Source: a bacterium (GTDB taxonomy: Bacteria > Patescibacteriota > Saccharimonadia > Saccharimonadales > Saccharimonadaceae). Taken from it: a stretch of 64,000 bases of DNA. Below, one piece after another: positions 5,607 through 13,828 of this stretch. The number at the start of each line of letters is the position of its first letter. Position 1 is the stretch's first letter. The notes under the pieces were generated by a model. The model saw nothing but the letters and a program-made list of their open reading frames with translations. It searched no databases and was not told the DNA's origin. The position numbers and the translations under genes are program-made. The stretch spans positions 372,001 to 436,000 of the forward strand of contig SFVX01000001.1 in the NCBI GenBank assembly GCA_004561445.1, in the 5' to 3' direction.

Positions 5607-8177
5607 CTAGAGAGCTTTAAGCTCGGCGCGCATGTCGACGAGGAGTTTTTCTTTGTCGGCGAGCTGGGCGCGAGTTTCGGCAACGAGCTCGGCTGGAGCT
5701 TTCTTGACATAATTGTCGTTTTGGAGGCGTTTGGCGAGCGTGTCGTACTCTTTTTCGCATTTAATGATGCGATCTTTGAGACTATCAACGTACTGAGCTT
5801 TAATATCGTCTGGGAGTTGGAGATAGATATTGTTGTGGCCGGAGATGGCGAGATGAAGGCCACTGGCCTGCTCTGGCTTGATAAGTGGAACAGCTGGAGC
5901 CTTGGTGAGATGCTGAATGAGAAGCTGGTTGGCGTACATAACATCGTCGTCAAAGAAGGCGATTGGGAAAGTCTCGGCACCTGGAATGGCTTGATAGTGG
6001 CTGCGAACGCAAGTAACAATGTCGATGAGTTGTTTGAAGTTGTTAACGCGTTCTTCGTCGACAGTGTAGAGTTCTGGCCAAGTGGAAGTAATTAGCATAC
6101 CGCGAGTCCAAGAGAGGTTTTGCCAGATGGTCTCAGTGACGAAAGGCGCAAATGGGTGAAGCATTTTCAAGATTTGTTCGAGGCTGTCTTGAAGTAGGCC
6201 AATGTTCTTCCAGAGTTTTTGACATTCGAGGAACCAGTCGGCGTATTTGTTCCAGATGAGGTCGTAAAGAAGGTCACCAGCTTCGGCGAAGCGGTAATTT
6301 TCGATAAGCTTCTTGACTTCTTCGTTGGCTTGATTGATTTGGTCGCAAATCCAGTTTTCGCCGTAGTTCTTAAGCTCGAAGGCCTGCTTTTCGGCAGTAT
6401 CTTTGGTGTTATCGTCGACCATTTGTTGAATGAGGCGGGAGATGTTCCAGAGTTTGTTGCAGAGGTTGCGCGAGGCGATGACTTTGCCGACACTAAAGGC
6501 TTGGTTGACGCCAGCGCTACGGGATGCGATGAGACCAAGGCGGAGCGCATCGGAGCCATATTCGGAAACGACAGTCATCGGATTAATGACATTGCCCTTG
6601 GATTTGGACATCTTTTGGCCTTTTTCGTCTAATACCATGCCATGCATATAGACATCCTTGAATGGGATATCATCAGTGACATAGAGGCCGAGCATAATCA
6701 TGCGACCAACCCATTGGAATAGAAGGTCGGCACCAGTCTCCATAACAGAGGTAGGATAGTGGACTTCACTACTGCTTGTGGTGATATATGGCCATTGACC
6801 GGAGCTAAACCAGGTGTCGAAGGTGTCGTTGTCTCGGAGATATTTTTTACCGCCTATTTCGATTTCTTCTTCGTTGACACGAGTGTCGAAAATCCAGTCG
6901 GTTGGATCTTCGGCGTTTTTGAAGGCTGGGATTGGGATGCCCCACGGAATTTGTCGAGAGATATTCCAGTCGCGGATGTTTTTGAGATAGTTGATAAGAG
7001 CTTTTTTCTTGCTGGCTGGATGGAATTTGATTTTATTCTCATTGAGAACCTTGATGGCACGCTCGGCGAGTGGCTTAACATTGATGAACCATTGCTCTTT
7101 GAGTAGTGGTTCGATAACGGTGTCGCATTTGTAACAGTGACCAACGGAGTGAGTGATATTCTCTTCTCCACGGAGATAGCCGTTGTTGTCGAGATTGTTG
7201 AGGATTTTCTTGCGACATTCTTCGGTGGTAAGGCCTTCGTAGTTGGCGCCTGCTTTGTCGTTCATGCGGCCATCAAAACCGATAACGGTAATCATTTCGA
7301 GATTGTGGCGCTGAGCAACCTCGTAATCGTTTGGATCGTGCGCTGGAGTAATTTTGACGGCGCCGGTGCCGTAACTCATATCGGCATGCTCGTCGGCAAT
7401 AATAGGAATTTCACGGTCGGTAAGAGGTAGCTTGACTTTTTCGCCAATTATGTTTTGGTAGCGTTCATCTTTTGGATTAACAGCGATGGCGGTGTCGCCG
7501 AGCATGGTTTCTGGACGGGTGGTAGAGACAACGATGTCGGTGATGCCGTCTTTAGGATTGACAAGTGGATAAGAGATGCGCCAAAGTTTGCCCTTCTCGT
7601 CTTTGTGGGTGACTTCGATGTCGGCAAAAGCAGTTTGGTGTTTTGTGCAGTAGTTTACGAGCTTTTCGCCGCGATAAATAAGACCATCATGCCAGAGGCG
7701 TTCGAAAGTTTTATAAACGGTGTCGATGACCTTTTGATCTAGCGTAAAGGTGAGGCTATCCCAGTCACAGGATGCGCCAAGGGCGCGAATTTGAAGTTCC
7801 ATGTTGCCCCGCTGTTCATGGACGAAGTTCCAGACCTGGTCGTAGAGCTCGTCGCGTGTATAGTCGAAGCGAGTTTTGCCCTGACTCTCGAGGTAGCGCT
7901 CGTAGACGACCCAGGTTTCGAAGCCGGCGTGGTCGGCGCCTGGGATATACCAGGTGTTGTCGCCGATGAGGCGGTGGTAGCGGGTTAAGATGTCTTCAAG
8001 GGCGATCGTGAGGCCGTGGCCAATGTGAAGATTGCCGTTGGCGTTTGGTGGCGGCATTACGATCGAGTATGGATTAGCGTTTGCTTTGTTGCTAGGTTTG
8101 AATGCGCCAGATTTTTCCCACATAGCGTAGACATCTGGCTCGTATTGATTTGGCTCGTATGCTTTACTGAACTTCAT
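5607..8177 (-). CDS. valS: Valyl-tRNA synthetase
   Basis: Class I synthetase (856 aa) that charges tRNA-Val. Seen: HIGH at residues 51-54, an editing domain with STTRPETMLGDTA (218-230), the ISRQIPWGIPIP segment, the KMSKS loop at 522-526, an alpha-helical anticodon-binding domain and a C-terminal coiled-coil-like tail (about 790-856) typical of ValRS. The ADHAGFETWVV segment replaces the common TDHAGIATQ version, a divergent CPR-type feature. The start is seven bases after a TATAAT on the minus strand, so the mRNA is predicted to be leaderless. Confidence 0.97.
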   Translation of the reverse strand: MKFSKAYEPNQYEPDVYAMWEKSGAFKPSNKANANPYSIVMPPPNANGNLHIGHGLTIALEDILTRYHRLIGDNTWYIPGADHAGFETWVVYERYLESQGKTRFDYTRDELYDQVWNFVHEQRGNMELQIRALGASCDWDSLTFTLDQKVIDTVYKTFERLWHDGLIYRGEKLVNYCTKHQTAFADIEVTHKDEKGKLWRISYPLVNPKDGITDIVVSTTRPETMLGDTAIAVNPKDERYQNIIGEKVKLPLTDREIPIIADEHADMSYGTGAVKITPAHDPNDYEVAQRHNLEMITVIGFDGRMNDKAGANYEGLTTEECRKKILNNLDNNGYLRGEENITHSVGHCYKCDTVIEPLLKEQWFINVKPLAERAIKVLNENKIKFHPASKKKALINYLKNIRDWNISRQIPWGIPIPAFKNAEDPTDWIFDTRVNEEEIEIGGKKYLRDNDTFDTWFSSGQWPYITTSSSEVHYPTSVMETGADLLFQWVGRMIMLGLYVTDDIPFKDVYMHGMVLDEKGQKMSKSKGNVINPMTVVSEYGSDALRLGLIASRSAGVNQAFSVGKVIASRNLCNKLWNISRLIQQMVDDNTKDTAEKQAFELKNYGENWICDQINQANEEVKKLIENYRFAEAGDLLYDLIWNKYADWFLECQKLWKNIGLLQDSLEQILKMLHPFAPFVTETIWQNLSWTRGMLITSTWPELYTVDEERVNNFKQLIDIVTCVRSHYQAIPGAETFPIAFFDDDVMYANQLLIQHLTKAPAVPLIKPEQASGLHLAISGHNNIYLQLPDDIKAQYVDSLKDRIIKCEKEYDTLAKRLQNDNYVKKAPAELVAETRAQLADKEKLLVDMRAELKAL

Positions 8178-8184
8178 AGGATAT

Positions 8185-8190
8185 ATTATA
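8185..8190 (-). promoter_or_regulatory. -10 TATAAT, leaderless valS
   Basis: Seven bases separate the hexamer from the valS ATG. Confidence 0.65.
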
Positions 8191-8287
8191 CCATAAAAAT
8201 AAGGTGTTTGAGATGTTGGTGGACGGACTGCCGATCTGCTCTTCCCTGCTCGATTTTGCTTATGTTAACAGGGGTGGATTTTGGGAA

Positions 8288-8316
8288 TAAAAAAACATGT
8301 GAAGCTTCTTTCACAT
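8288..8316 (-). terminator. Terminator of candidate small RNA
   Basis: Minus-strand ATGTGAA (8316-8310) pairs with TTCACAT (8303-8297) around a 6-nt loop and is followed by seven U. Confidence 0.8.
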
Positions 8317-8478
8317 AAAAATGTATTAAAATCCGACCATTTTTGCCCGAAATTATTTCACACGAAACTTGACAAAATGGTTATAATATTCCGTACTAGT
8401 TGCGGGGTGACACTCGCCCTCACTAATGCAATTTTGTACACCTGCTATATTGTTCCAAACATGACCTGAATGTTTGTT
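8288..8478 (-). ncRNA. Candidate structured small RNA of about 190 nt
   Basis: The 435-base gap between valS and the next gene contains no credible coding frame. On the minus strand there is a TGCTATACT promoter (-10 at 8485-8490) and, about 190 bases on, a strong terminator (ATGTGAA/TTCACAT plus U7). Between them nested complements are visible: AAACAT/ATGTTT near the 5' end, then ACAAAAT/ATTTTGT enclosing TTGC/GCAA and GGG/CCC. The length resembles 6S RNA, but I see no decisive motif and do not assign a family. No tmRNA, SRP or RNase P signature was found. Confidence 0.55.
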
Positions 8479-8484
8479 ATGTTT

Positions 8485-8490
8485 AGTATA
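8485..8490 (-). promoter_or_regulatory. -10 TATACT for candidate small RNA
   Basis: TATACT preceded by ATGC on the minus strand; no matching -35. Confidence 0.55.
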
Positions 8491-8597
8491 GCATAAGCGG
8501 GGTTGCTAGGGCAAGGGGGATTGTGGAATTATGGGGCATTTTGGTGGACTAGGGCGAGAATTTTGGCTGTCAATATGTGTAAAATGCTGTCAAGTGT

Positions 8598-8603
8598 TAA
8601 AAT
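8598..8603 (+). promoter_or_regulatory. -10 TAAAAT, near-leaderless start
   Basis: Nine bases separate it from the ATG at 8613. Confidence 0.5.
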
Positions 8604-8612
8604 GTAGATAGA

Positions 8613-8816
8613 ATGGCGTATATAAGAAGGTTCAAGACGACGAGTGGGGCAACGGGCGTGCAAGTTTGCTATAAAAAGGGTAGGGAAGTAGTGAGAACGG
8701 TGCATGTGGGGTCAGCAAATTCCGAGGTTGGACTAACGAAATTGCTGAAAAAAGCTCAGGCTATAATAGACAAAGACAAAAATCCGTTATTTGACCTAAA
8801 AAAATATGATGATTGA
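8613..8816 (+). CDS. Stand-alone N-terminal domain of an IS1634/IS4-type transposase
   Basis: This 67-aa frame matches, from memory of the family, the first residues of IS1634-like transposases: MAYIRRFKTTSGATGVQVCYKKGR, then a VHVGSA motif and a helix leading to LFDL. The rest of the transposase, including the DDE catalytic domain, is absent, and no terminal inverted repeats or target duplications are evident. It keeps its own promoter and terminator and an intact frame, so it is either a recent remnant or a retained DNA-binding fragment. Confidence 0.6.
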   Translation: MAYIRRFKTTSGATGVQVCYKKGREVVRTVHVGSANSEVGLTKLLKKAQAIIDKDKNPLFDLKKYDD

Positions 8817-8818
8817 AC

Positions 8819-8848
8819 AAAAAATCTCCCTTTGCGGGAGATTTTTGG
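8819..8848. terminator. Bidirectional terminator
   Basis: AAAATCTCCC/GGGAGATTTT stem between the transposase fragment and the convergent FemX gene. Confidence 0.85.
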
Positions 8849-8857
8849 GTTTTTCGG

Positions 8858-9781
8858 CTATTTTTTGAGAATTTTGCGTTTGATGCGGTTGATTTTGCGG
8901 AGGTTTTTGTAGATGCGGTATTTCTTGGTATCGATTGGAAGATCGTAAGTGCCAGCGAATTCGACTTGTTGGCCGCCGAAGGCATTTTTGAAGGAAGTGA
9001 AACCGTACCAGGGGTCATTTTTGTCGTCAGTGCCGCAAACACCCCACATATCGAATGATTTTTGACCAGATTTTTTGGCGTCAAGTATCATTTGAATGAC
9101 TAGAATGGTGCCGGCGGCGAGATTGCGATGTTCGTAGTCGGCTCCACCGTGAGTGAAATATCGGGTATTTTCGTCGTCATAAATTAAATAGGCGGCGATA
9201 GGCTGATTTTCGTAGCGTGCGACATATAATTTCGTGAAATTTTGCTCAAATTGGGCTTTGAGATATTTTTTGTCGTGAGTGGCGAAATTGTTGGTTTTGG
9301 AAATTGCGGTGTAAAAATCGTAAAGCGCGTCGAAATCAGCGGGATTTTTGGAAATTTCGATCGAAATGCCTTTTTTGGCATAGTTGCGCCAGTAGCGAAC
9401 CTTGCGTTTTTCGATATCGGCGAGAATTTCTTCCTCTGGGCGCGTTAAATCGATGATTCGAGTGTATTTTGGCTCGATATCTTTGGTTTTTTGTAAATTT
9501 AAGTCTTTTTGATCGGTTTCAGAGACTGGGAGTAGGGGTTCAATGCGAACAAAAATGGCTTTTTCGCGGGTTGCTAGCTCTTTTAGGGCGAGGATGCCAG
9601 CTTTTTGACCTTTTTTGGTGTCGGCGGCCGGTCCATAGGGTACAAAAAGATAATTTCCGAGCTTGGTTTGCTCAAGAATTGCGAGGTAGGAGTAGTCTTT
9701 GGCCTCTTTGTAAAAAGTTTTGCGGCCGATATTACGTTGAAAATCGTTCCAAGCTTGGCTTTGTAATATGTGTTTTGTCAT
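8858..9781 (-). CDS. FemABX-family peptidoglycan aminoacyltransferase
   Basis: A 307-aa protein of the FemX/FemA/MurM group, which transfers amino acids from aminoacyl-tRNA to the peptide stem of lipid II or its precursors. Seen: an N-terminal SQAWNDFQRNIGRK start, TRIIDLTRPEEEILADI (about 107-123), KVRYWRNYAKKGISI and a GNAT-fold second half with YFTHGGADYEHRN and WGVCG motifs. A basic C-terminal helix (RIYKNLRKINRIKRKILKK) may bind the membrane or tRNA. It is leaderless (TACACT, six bases). It is grouped with an aminotransferase and a second FemX gene. Confidence 0.88.
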   Translation of the reverse strand: MTKHILQSQAWNDFQRNIGRKTFYKEAKDYSYLAILEQTKLGNYLFVPYGPAADTKKGQKAGILALKELATREKAIFVRIEPLLPVSETDQKDLNLQKTKDIEPKYTRIIDLTRPEEEILADIEKRKVRYWRNYAKKGISIEISKNPADFDALYDFYTAISKTNNFATHDKKYLKAQFEQNFTKLYVARYENQPIAAYLIYDDENTRYFTHGGADYEHRNLAAGTILVIQMILDAKKSGQKSFDMWGVCGTDDKNDPWYGFTSFKNAFGGQQVEFAGTYDLPIDTKKYRIYKNLRKINRIKRKILKK

Positions 9782-9787
9782 AAAAAT

Positions 9788-9793
9788 AGTGTA
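9788..9793 (-). promoter_or_regulatory. -10 TACACT, leaderless FemX
   Basis: Exactly six bases before the ATG. Confidence 0.55.
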
Positions 9794-9843
9794 GCATAAC
9801 TAGTAATATGCGTGTGGTGATATAATATGCGCGAGATGATATA

Positions 9844-11022
9844 TTATGCTTCTGGTGATATATCTTTTGGGTCGGCCATTAATTTGATAAGGCGACGACA
9901 TTCGGTGTCTTTAATGTCGGTAGGTAAACATAAGACACGTGGGGCGATATCTTCGGCGATTGGCGCCATTTTGGGGCTGTAATGATAGGTGCGGTTGCTA
10001 GCTGGACCGGGGAATAGTAGTGGGGAATACCATCGGCGAATGAAAAACTTTGAACTCATGAGAAGATCGTAGGCGAGATTGGCTTGATTTTGGTCTTTGA
10101 AGAGAATAGGGTAGGCAAGTAGTGGCTCGTCGACAGAGGTGAGCGCTTCGAATTTGTCGGATTTGAGATGTTTTTGATAGTGCGCGACATTTCTTAAACG
10201 GCGATCGTAATTGACAGGTAGAGTGGGGAATTGCTCGAGAATTTTTTCGTTAACCCAGAGAGTCGGGGCGTAGGCGCGGCCTTGCTTACCTTCTTGTTCG
10301 ATATAAGAAATTGGCGGTTCTAAAATCTTGGCCTTGATGGCGGTACTTCTAACGGCAGGTTTAAGGCTGGCTGGCATGCGCTGCAATATAGCGTTATTGA
10401 GGCGATAACTGCGAACGCGAACTTCGGCCATAGGGGTAGGGTGGGGAAGCGCAAGGAGATTTGCGGTAACTAGACTATAGAATTTGGGGTTGCTAGCCTT
10501 GAGGCGAGGATTGATGTAGATGGCGCCACCGAATTTGGTGCGGGTGAGAATTTTTTCGACGCCAAAAGAATGAACGGAAATGTCGGCAAGGGGCTGATTT
10601 TTGCTATCACGAGCCATGCGAGTGAGGCAGTGGGCAGAATCTTCGATGAGAAGTAGGCGATGTTTGGCGGCAAAAGTGGCGATTTCAGATTTGTCGCCGA
10701 TAATGCCGAGAGTGTGTTGCATCATGATGGCGCGGGTTTTGCCGGAACAAAGCTTGGCTTTAGGATTTTTAAACCAAAGAAGGGAAGGGTCGATATCAGA
10801 ATAAACGGGAGTGAGGCCGCCGGAGAGAATCGGATTTATGGCGGTGATACAAGTATATGGGGAAGTAATAACTTCGCCGGCACCGAGAGTGTCGCGAATA
10901 GCAGAAAAGACGACTTGCATGCCGAAGCGAGCCTTGAGGCAGAGGAACCAATCTTCGGGATCGGTGCTGGAGGCTTTGGCGAGAGTCTGGCGAATTTTGC
11001 GACTACTTTCTATATAATTCAT
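9844..11022 (-). CDS. DegT/DnrJ/EryC1-type PLP aminotransferase
   Basis: A fold-type I PLP enzyme (392 aa). Seen: SPYTCITAINPILSGG (54-69), the cofactor-ring aspartate in LLIEDSAH (Asp128), and the Schiff-base lysine in HSFGVEKILTRTKFGGAI (Lys157). Relatives aminate nucleotide-linked keto sugars. Flanking FemX genes suggest envelope chemistry, but the neighbours are monocistronic, so this is weak support. No membrane segment is seen. The transcript is predicted leaderless (TATAAT, six bases). Confidence 0.82.
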   Translation of the reverse strand: MNYIESSRKIRQTLAKASSTDPEDWFLCLKARFGMQVVFSAIRDTLGAGEVITSPYTCITAINPILSGGLTPVYSDIDPSLLWFKNPKAKLCSGKTRAIMMQHTLGIIGDKSEIATFAAKHRLLLIEDSAHCLTRMARDSKNQPLADISVHSFGVEKILTRTKFGGAIYINPRLKASNPKFYSLVTANLLALPHPTPMAEVRVRSYRLNNAILQRMPASLKPAVRSTAIKAKILEPPISYIEQEGKQGRAYAPTLWVNEKILEQFPTLPVNYDRRLRNVAHYQKHLKSDKFEALTSVDEPLLAYPILFKDQNQANLAYDLLMSSKFFIRRWYSPLLFPGPASNRTYHYSPKMAPIAEDIAPRVLCLPTDIKDTECRRLIKLMADPKDISPEA

Positions 11023-11028
11023 ATAATT

Positions 11029-11034
11029 ATTATA
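11029..11034 (-). promoter_or_regulatory. -10 TATAAT, leaderless aminotransferase
   Basis: Exactly six bases before the ATG. Confidence 0.65.
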
Positions 11035-11082
11035 CTTCGCGAGCCCGAAGTTGCCAAAGCATGAGCAATTTTTTTACTGTGA

Positions 11083-11088
11083 TAGAAT
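11083..11088 (+). promoter_or_regulatory. -10 TAGAAT, leaderless FemX
   Basis: Exactly six bases before the ATG at 11095. Confidence 0.55.
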
Positions 11089-11094
11089 ATAAAT

Positions 11095-12243
11095 ATGAAA
11101 TTTGTTGAACTCTCCGAGGCTGAATTTAAAGATTTTGAACAAGCACAGGCATGTGGGAATTTTTTTCAGAGCATAGAAAGAAAAAAGTTGCGCAAACTGA
11201 TGGGTTGGGATGTGCACTTGTTTGGGCTAAAAGCCGGAGACGACGTGAAGGCGGCGGGGTTGGTAATGATAAAAGATGGGACGGCACGTTTGGCGCTGGG
11301 ACCGATTTTGGATTACAAAAAGCCGAATTTATTGCGGGATTTTATGGAGTATTTGGTAGAGTTCTGCAAAAAAGAGAATTTAATTGAGATTGAGGTTTTT
11401 CCGCCAGTCTTAATGAGCGTGCGTGACGTACACGGTGAGAAAATTTCAGAGAATGATTGCAGTAAGATAAAACAAGTATTTTCCGATCTGGGTTTTTCAT
11501 ATAAGGGCGAGACGGTGGAAATTGAAAATGTGGCAAATCGCTGGATGTGTGTAAAAGATTTGTCGGAAATCCACAACCAAGATGAGCTGAGGGCGACTTA
11601 TAAGAAAAATGTGCGTAATAAATTACGTAAAGTAAGTCCGCTACTCGAGATTGATGAGCTGACGGATAAGTCTCAGCTTGGCGATTTTTATGTGGCAATT
11701 ACGGATAGCGACAAGAAAAATGGTGTTGTGAGCCGTAAGATTGATTATTGGGAAGATGTTTGGGACACTTTTGGTGACAAAGCACATTTTGTAGTGGTGC
11801 GCAAAAAAGAAACCGGTGAGCCGGTGTGCGCGAGAGTGCATTTTGATCATCCGAATGAAGTAGTGACCTTTGTATCGGGGACGATACAAAGATTCAAGCG
11901 GTTGAATGGCATGACTTTCTTGCAGGATTGGACGTTGAATAATACAGTAGAGCGTGGATATAAGCGAATTAACTTTTATGGCCTACGTGGGGATTTTTCG
12001 AAAGAGAATCATCTGCTGGAATTTAAGAGCGGATTTGGAGTAGTGATAGAAGAATATGTGGGTGGGTTTAACTTGATTTTGGATCCGAAGCGATATCGCG
12101 CGCGTGAAATGCGTGAAAATGTGAAGAATCTGGCGCGAAAAGTGAAACGCGAAGGCGTGAAATTGGCGGATAAATTGCGTAAACGTCAAACAAAAGTCGT
12201 GCGCAAAGTAGTAGCAAAAGAAGAGTCTGTAGAGAAGAAATAA
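11095..12243 (+). CDS. FemABX-family peptidoglycan aminoacyltransferase, second copy
   Basis: A 382-aa paralogue of the upstream FemX. Seen: the NFFQSIERKKLRKLMGWDVHLFGLK start that FemAB proteins share, a central DELRATYKKNVRNKLRKV segment, and a GNAT half with FVSGTIQRFKRLNGMTFLQ and RINFYGLRGDFSK. A long basic coiled C-terminal extension (about 340-382) is unlike the first copy. Two FemX genes in one small region are consistent with a two-residue or branched interpeptide, though this is inference. Divergent from the aminotransferase gene, it ends at a bidirectional terminator. Confidence 0.88.
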   Translation: MKFVELSEAEFKDFEQAQACGNFFQSIERKKLRKLMGWDVHLFGLKAGDDVKAAGLVMIKDGTARLALGPILDYKKPNLLRDFMEYLVEFCKKENLIEIEVFPPVLMSVRDVHGEKISENDCSKIKQVFSDLGFSYKGETVEIENVANRWMCVKDLSEIHNQDELRATYKKNVRNKLRKVSPLLEIDELTDKSQLGDFYVAITDSDKKNGVVSRKIDYWEDVWDTFGDKAHFVVVRKKETGEPVCARVHFDHPNEVVTFVSGTIQRFKRLNGMTFLQDWTLNNTVERGYKRINFYGLRGDFSKENHLLEFKSGFGVVIEEYVGGFNLILDPKRYRAREMRENVKNLARKVKREGVKLADKLRKRQTKVVRKVVAKEESVEKK

Positions 12244-12271
12244 AAAATACCCCCCTTCGTGGGGTATTTTA
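12243..12271. terminator. Bidirectional terminator
   Basis: AAATACCCC/GGGGTATTT stem that overlaps the stop codon of tsaD. Confidence 0.85.
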
Positions 12272-13309
12272 GTGGATAATAGAGCGGGGAAGAATGTCGA
12301 GGTCGTAGGGGTCGGAAGGTTGTTCGCCGGCCTGAATGGAGTAGTAGGCGGCGGAAGCGACCATGGCGCCGTTGTCGGTACTGAACTTAAGGTCAGGAAA
12401 GTAGACCCGGTGAGATTTGCTGAAAGCACTAGTGAGGGCGTCACGAAGGGCGAGATTGGCGGAGACGCCACCGGCGAGCAAGATGGATTTGGCCTCGGGG
12501 TAATTTTTGACGGCTTTTTTGAGCTTAGTGATGAGGATTTTGACGGCGGTGGCCTGGAAGCTGGCGGCAAAATCGTTGATCTGTTGTGCGCTTAGGTGAT
12601 TTTTGAGTTCATGAGATGGCGTAGTGATAGGAAGATTACAGTCTTTTTGGATGGCGCGAAGGACGGCAGTTTTGAGACCACTGAAAGAGAAGTCGAGACC
12701 GTCGACTTTTGGCATAGGAAGTTGATAGGCTTTTTCGTTGCCTTTGAGCGCAACTTTGGCAATAGCAGGACCACCTGGGTAGGGGAGACCGAGAATTTTG
12801 GCGACTTTATCAAAAACTTCGCCGATGGCATCGTCGCGAGTGCTGCCGATGATATGAAAGTCGTCGTGGCGCTCCATATATATAATCTGTGTATGGCCGC
12901 CGGAAACGACGAGGGCGAGGAGAGGAAATTCCGGTTCATAGCCACTCAGCCAGTTGGCGTAGATGTGAGATTTGAGATGATGGGTCGGGTAAAAAGGAAT
13001 GTTGTGAAGAATGGCGGAAGTGCGGGCAGCAAGGGTGCCGATAAGAAGGGAGCCGATGAGGCCTGGAGTATGAGTGACGGCAATGGCGTCAATGTCGGCC
13101 CAATCGAGCTTAGCGTCAGTGAAGGCCTGGTGAAGGACGGGGTTGATGGCTTCGATATGAGAGCGAGCGGCGACCTCGGGAATAACGCCACCGTAGGCGG
13201 AATGAATATCGATTTGAGAAACGACGACGTTGGAAAGAATGCGGTTGCCATTTTCGATGATGGCCGCTGCGGTTTCGTCACAAGAACTCTCAATTCCAAG
13301 AATGCGCAT
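12269..13309 (-). CDS. tsaD: tRNA N6-threonylcarbamoyladenosine synthase subunit TsaD
   Basis: Universal Kae1/Qri7/TsaD protein (346 aa) that transfers the threonylcarbamoyl group to A37 of ANN-decoding tRNAs. Seen: the N-terminal MRILGIESSCDETAAAII ATP-binding motif, the metal-binding HHLKSH motif (about 111-116), ALVVSGGHTQI, GEVFDKVAKILGLPYPGGP and the C-terminal ILLAGGVSAN and FSTDNGAMVA motifs. Length is normal. It is leaderless (TATAAT, eight bases). Its partners TsaB, TsaE and TsaC are not in this window. Confidence 0.97.
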   Translation of the reverse strand: MRILGIESSCDETAAAIIENGNRILSNVVVSQIDIHSAYGGVIPEVAARSHIEAINPVLHQAFTDAKLDWADIDAIAVTHTPGLIGSLLIGTLAARTSAILHNIPFYPTHHLKSHIYANWLSGYEPEFPLLALVVSGGHTQIIYMERHDDFHIIGSTRDDAIGEVFDKVAKILGLPYPGGPAIAKVALKGNEKAYQLPMPKVDGLDFSFSGLKTAVLRAIQKDCNLPITTPSHELKNHLSAQQINDFAASFQATAVKILITKLKKAVKNYPEAKSILLAGGVSANLALRDALTSAFSKSHRVYFPDLKFSTDNGAMVASAAYYSIQAGEQPSDPYDLDILPRSIIH

Positions 13310-13317
13310 ATTTTTCT

Positions 13318-13323
13318 ATTATA
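13318..13323 (-). promoter_or_regulatory. -10 TATAAT, near-leaderless tsaD
   Basis: Eight bases before the tsaD ATG. Confidence 0.6.
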
Positions 13324-13434
13324 GCACAAAATGTGTAAAAAGTCCAGAGCATGAGCGTTTTTGAGTACGAATCGGTCTATTAGACTTATGTTTATGTTAT
13401 TATTATGGTAAGGATAAATATAAGAGAGGTAAAA

Positions 13435-13827
13435 ATGGACGCGAATCTTGACCAGTTTTTGGAGCAACTGCTAATCGAAAAGGGGATTACTGACCTTGAC
13501 GATGATGTGCGTGCCGAGGTGAAGGCCAATATGGCAGAGCGCATTCTTGATCAGATTGACCAGGCTTGTATTAATGCATTGTCGGAAGAAAAGGCAGCTG
13601 AGCTTGCCGAGAAAATCGATGATGAGAATTTTGGCGAAAAAGAGATGATGGACTTTATTGCAGGAAGCGGCGTTGATACGGCTGCGATTGTGGCGTCGAC
13701 TCTGATTCAGTTTAGAGCATTTTACCTTGCTGATAGCGCGCCAGAAAACGCAACCGCAGGAAATACTGCTTCTGAGGATGAGGCTGCAGAGGATATGGCA
13801 GAAAATCAGGAAGTAACGGAGGCCTAG
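13435..13827 (+). CDS. DUF5663-like protein
   Basis: The product (130 aa from this start) begins MDANLDQFLEQLLIEKGI and has a helical core with EVKANMAERILDQIDQA and FIAGSGVD, which I recognise as the DUF5663-like family common in Saccharibacteria; its role is unknown. An upstream in-frame ATG at 13405 exists, but AGAGGT before 13435 and a TATTAT-like -10 around 13398 favour this start. The C-terminal 30 residues are acidic and low in complexity. It ends one base before the giant protein gene and is surely co-translated with it. Confidence 0.72.
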   Translation: MDANLDQFLEQLLIEKGITDLDDDVRAEVKANMAERILDQIDQACINALSEEKAAELAEKIDDENFGEKEMMDFIAGSGVDTAAIVASTLIQFRAFYLADSAPENATAGNTASEDEAAEDMAENQEVTEA

Positions 13828-13828
13828 A

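Noticed and set aside
5367..6095. Long plus-strand frames opposite valS and other genes (for example 1222-1692, 12596-13324, 33133-33732)
   Set aside because: They are shadows of real minus-strand genes with third-position bias and show no motifs, promoters or ribosome-binding sites.
8369..8387. TTGACA followed by TATAAT on the plus strand in the valS gap
   Set aside because: The boxes are only seven bases apart, far from the 16-18 needed for a promoter.
13405..13434. Earlier ATG for the DUF5663-like gene
   Set aside because: It overlaps the probable -10 region, while AGAGGT supports the ATG at 13435 and the family start MDxNLDQFL.
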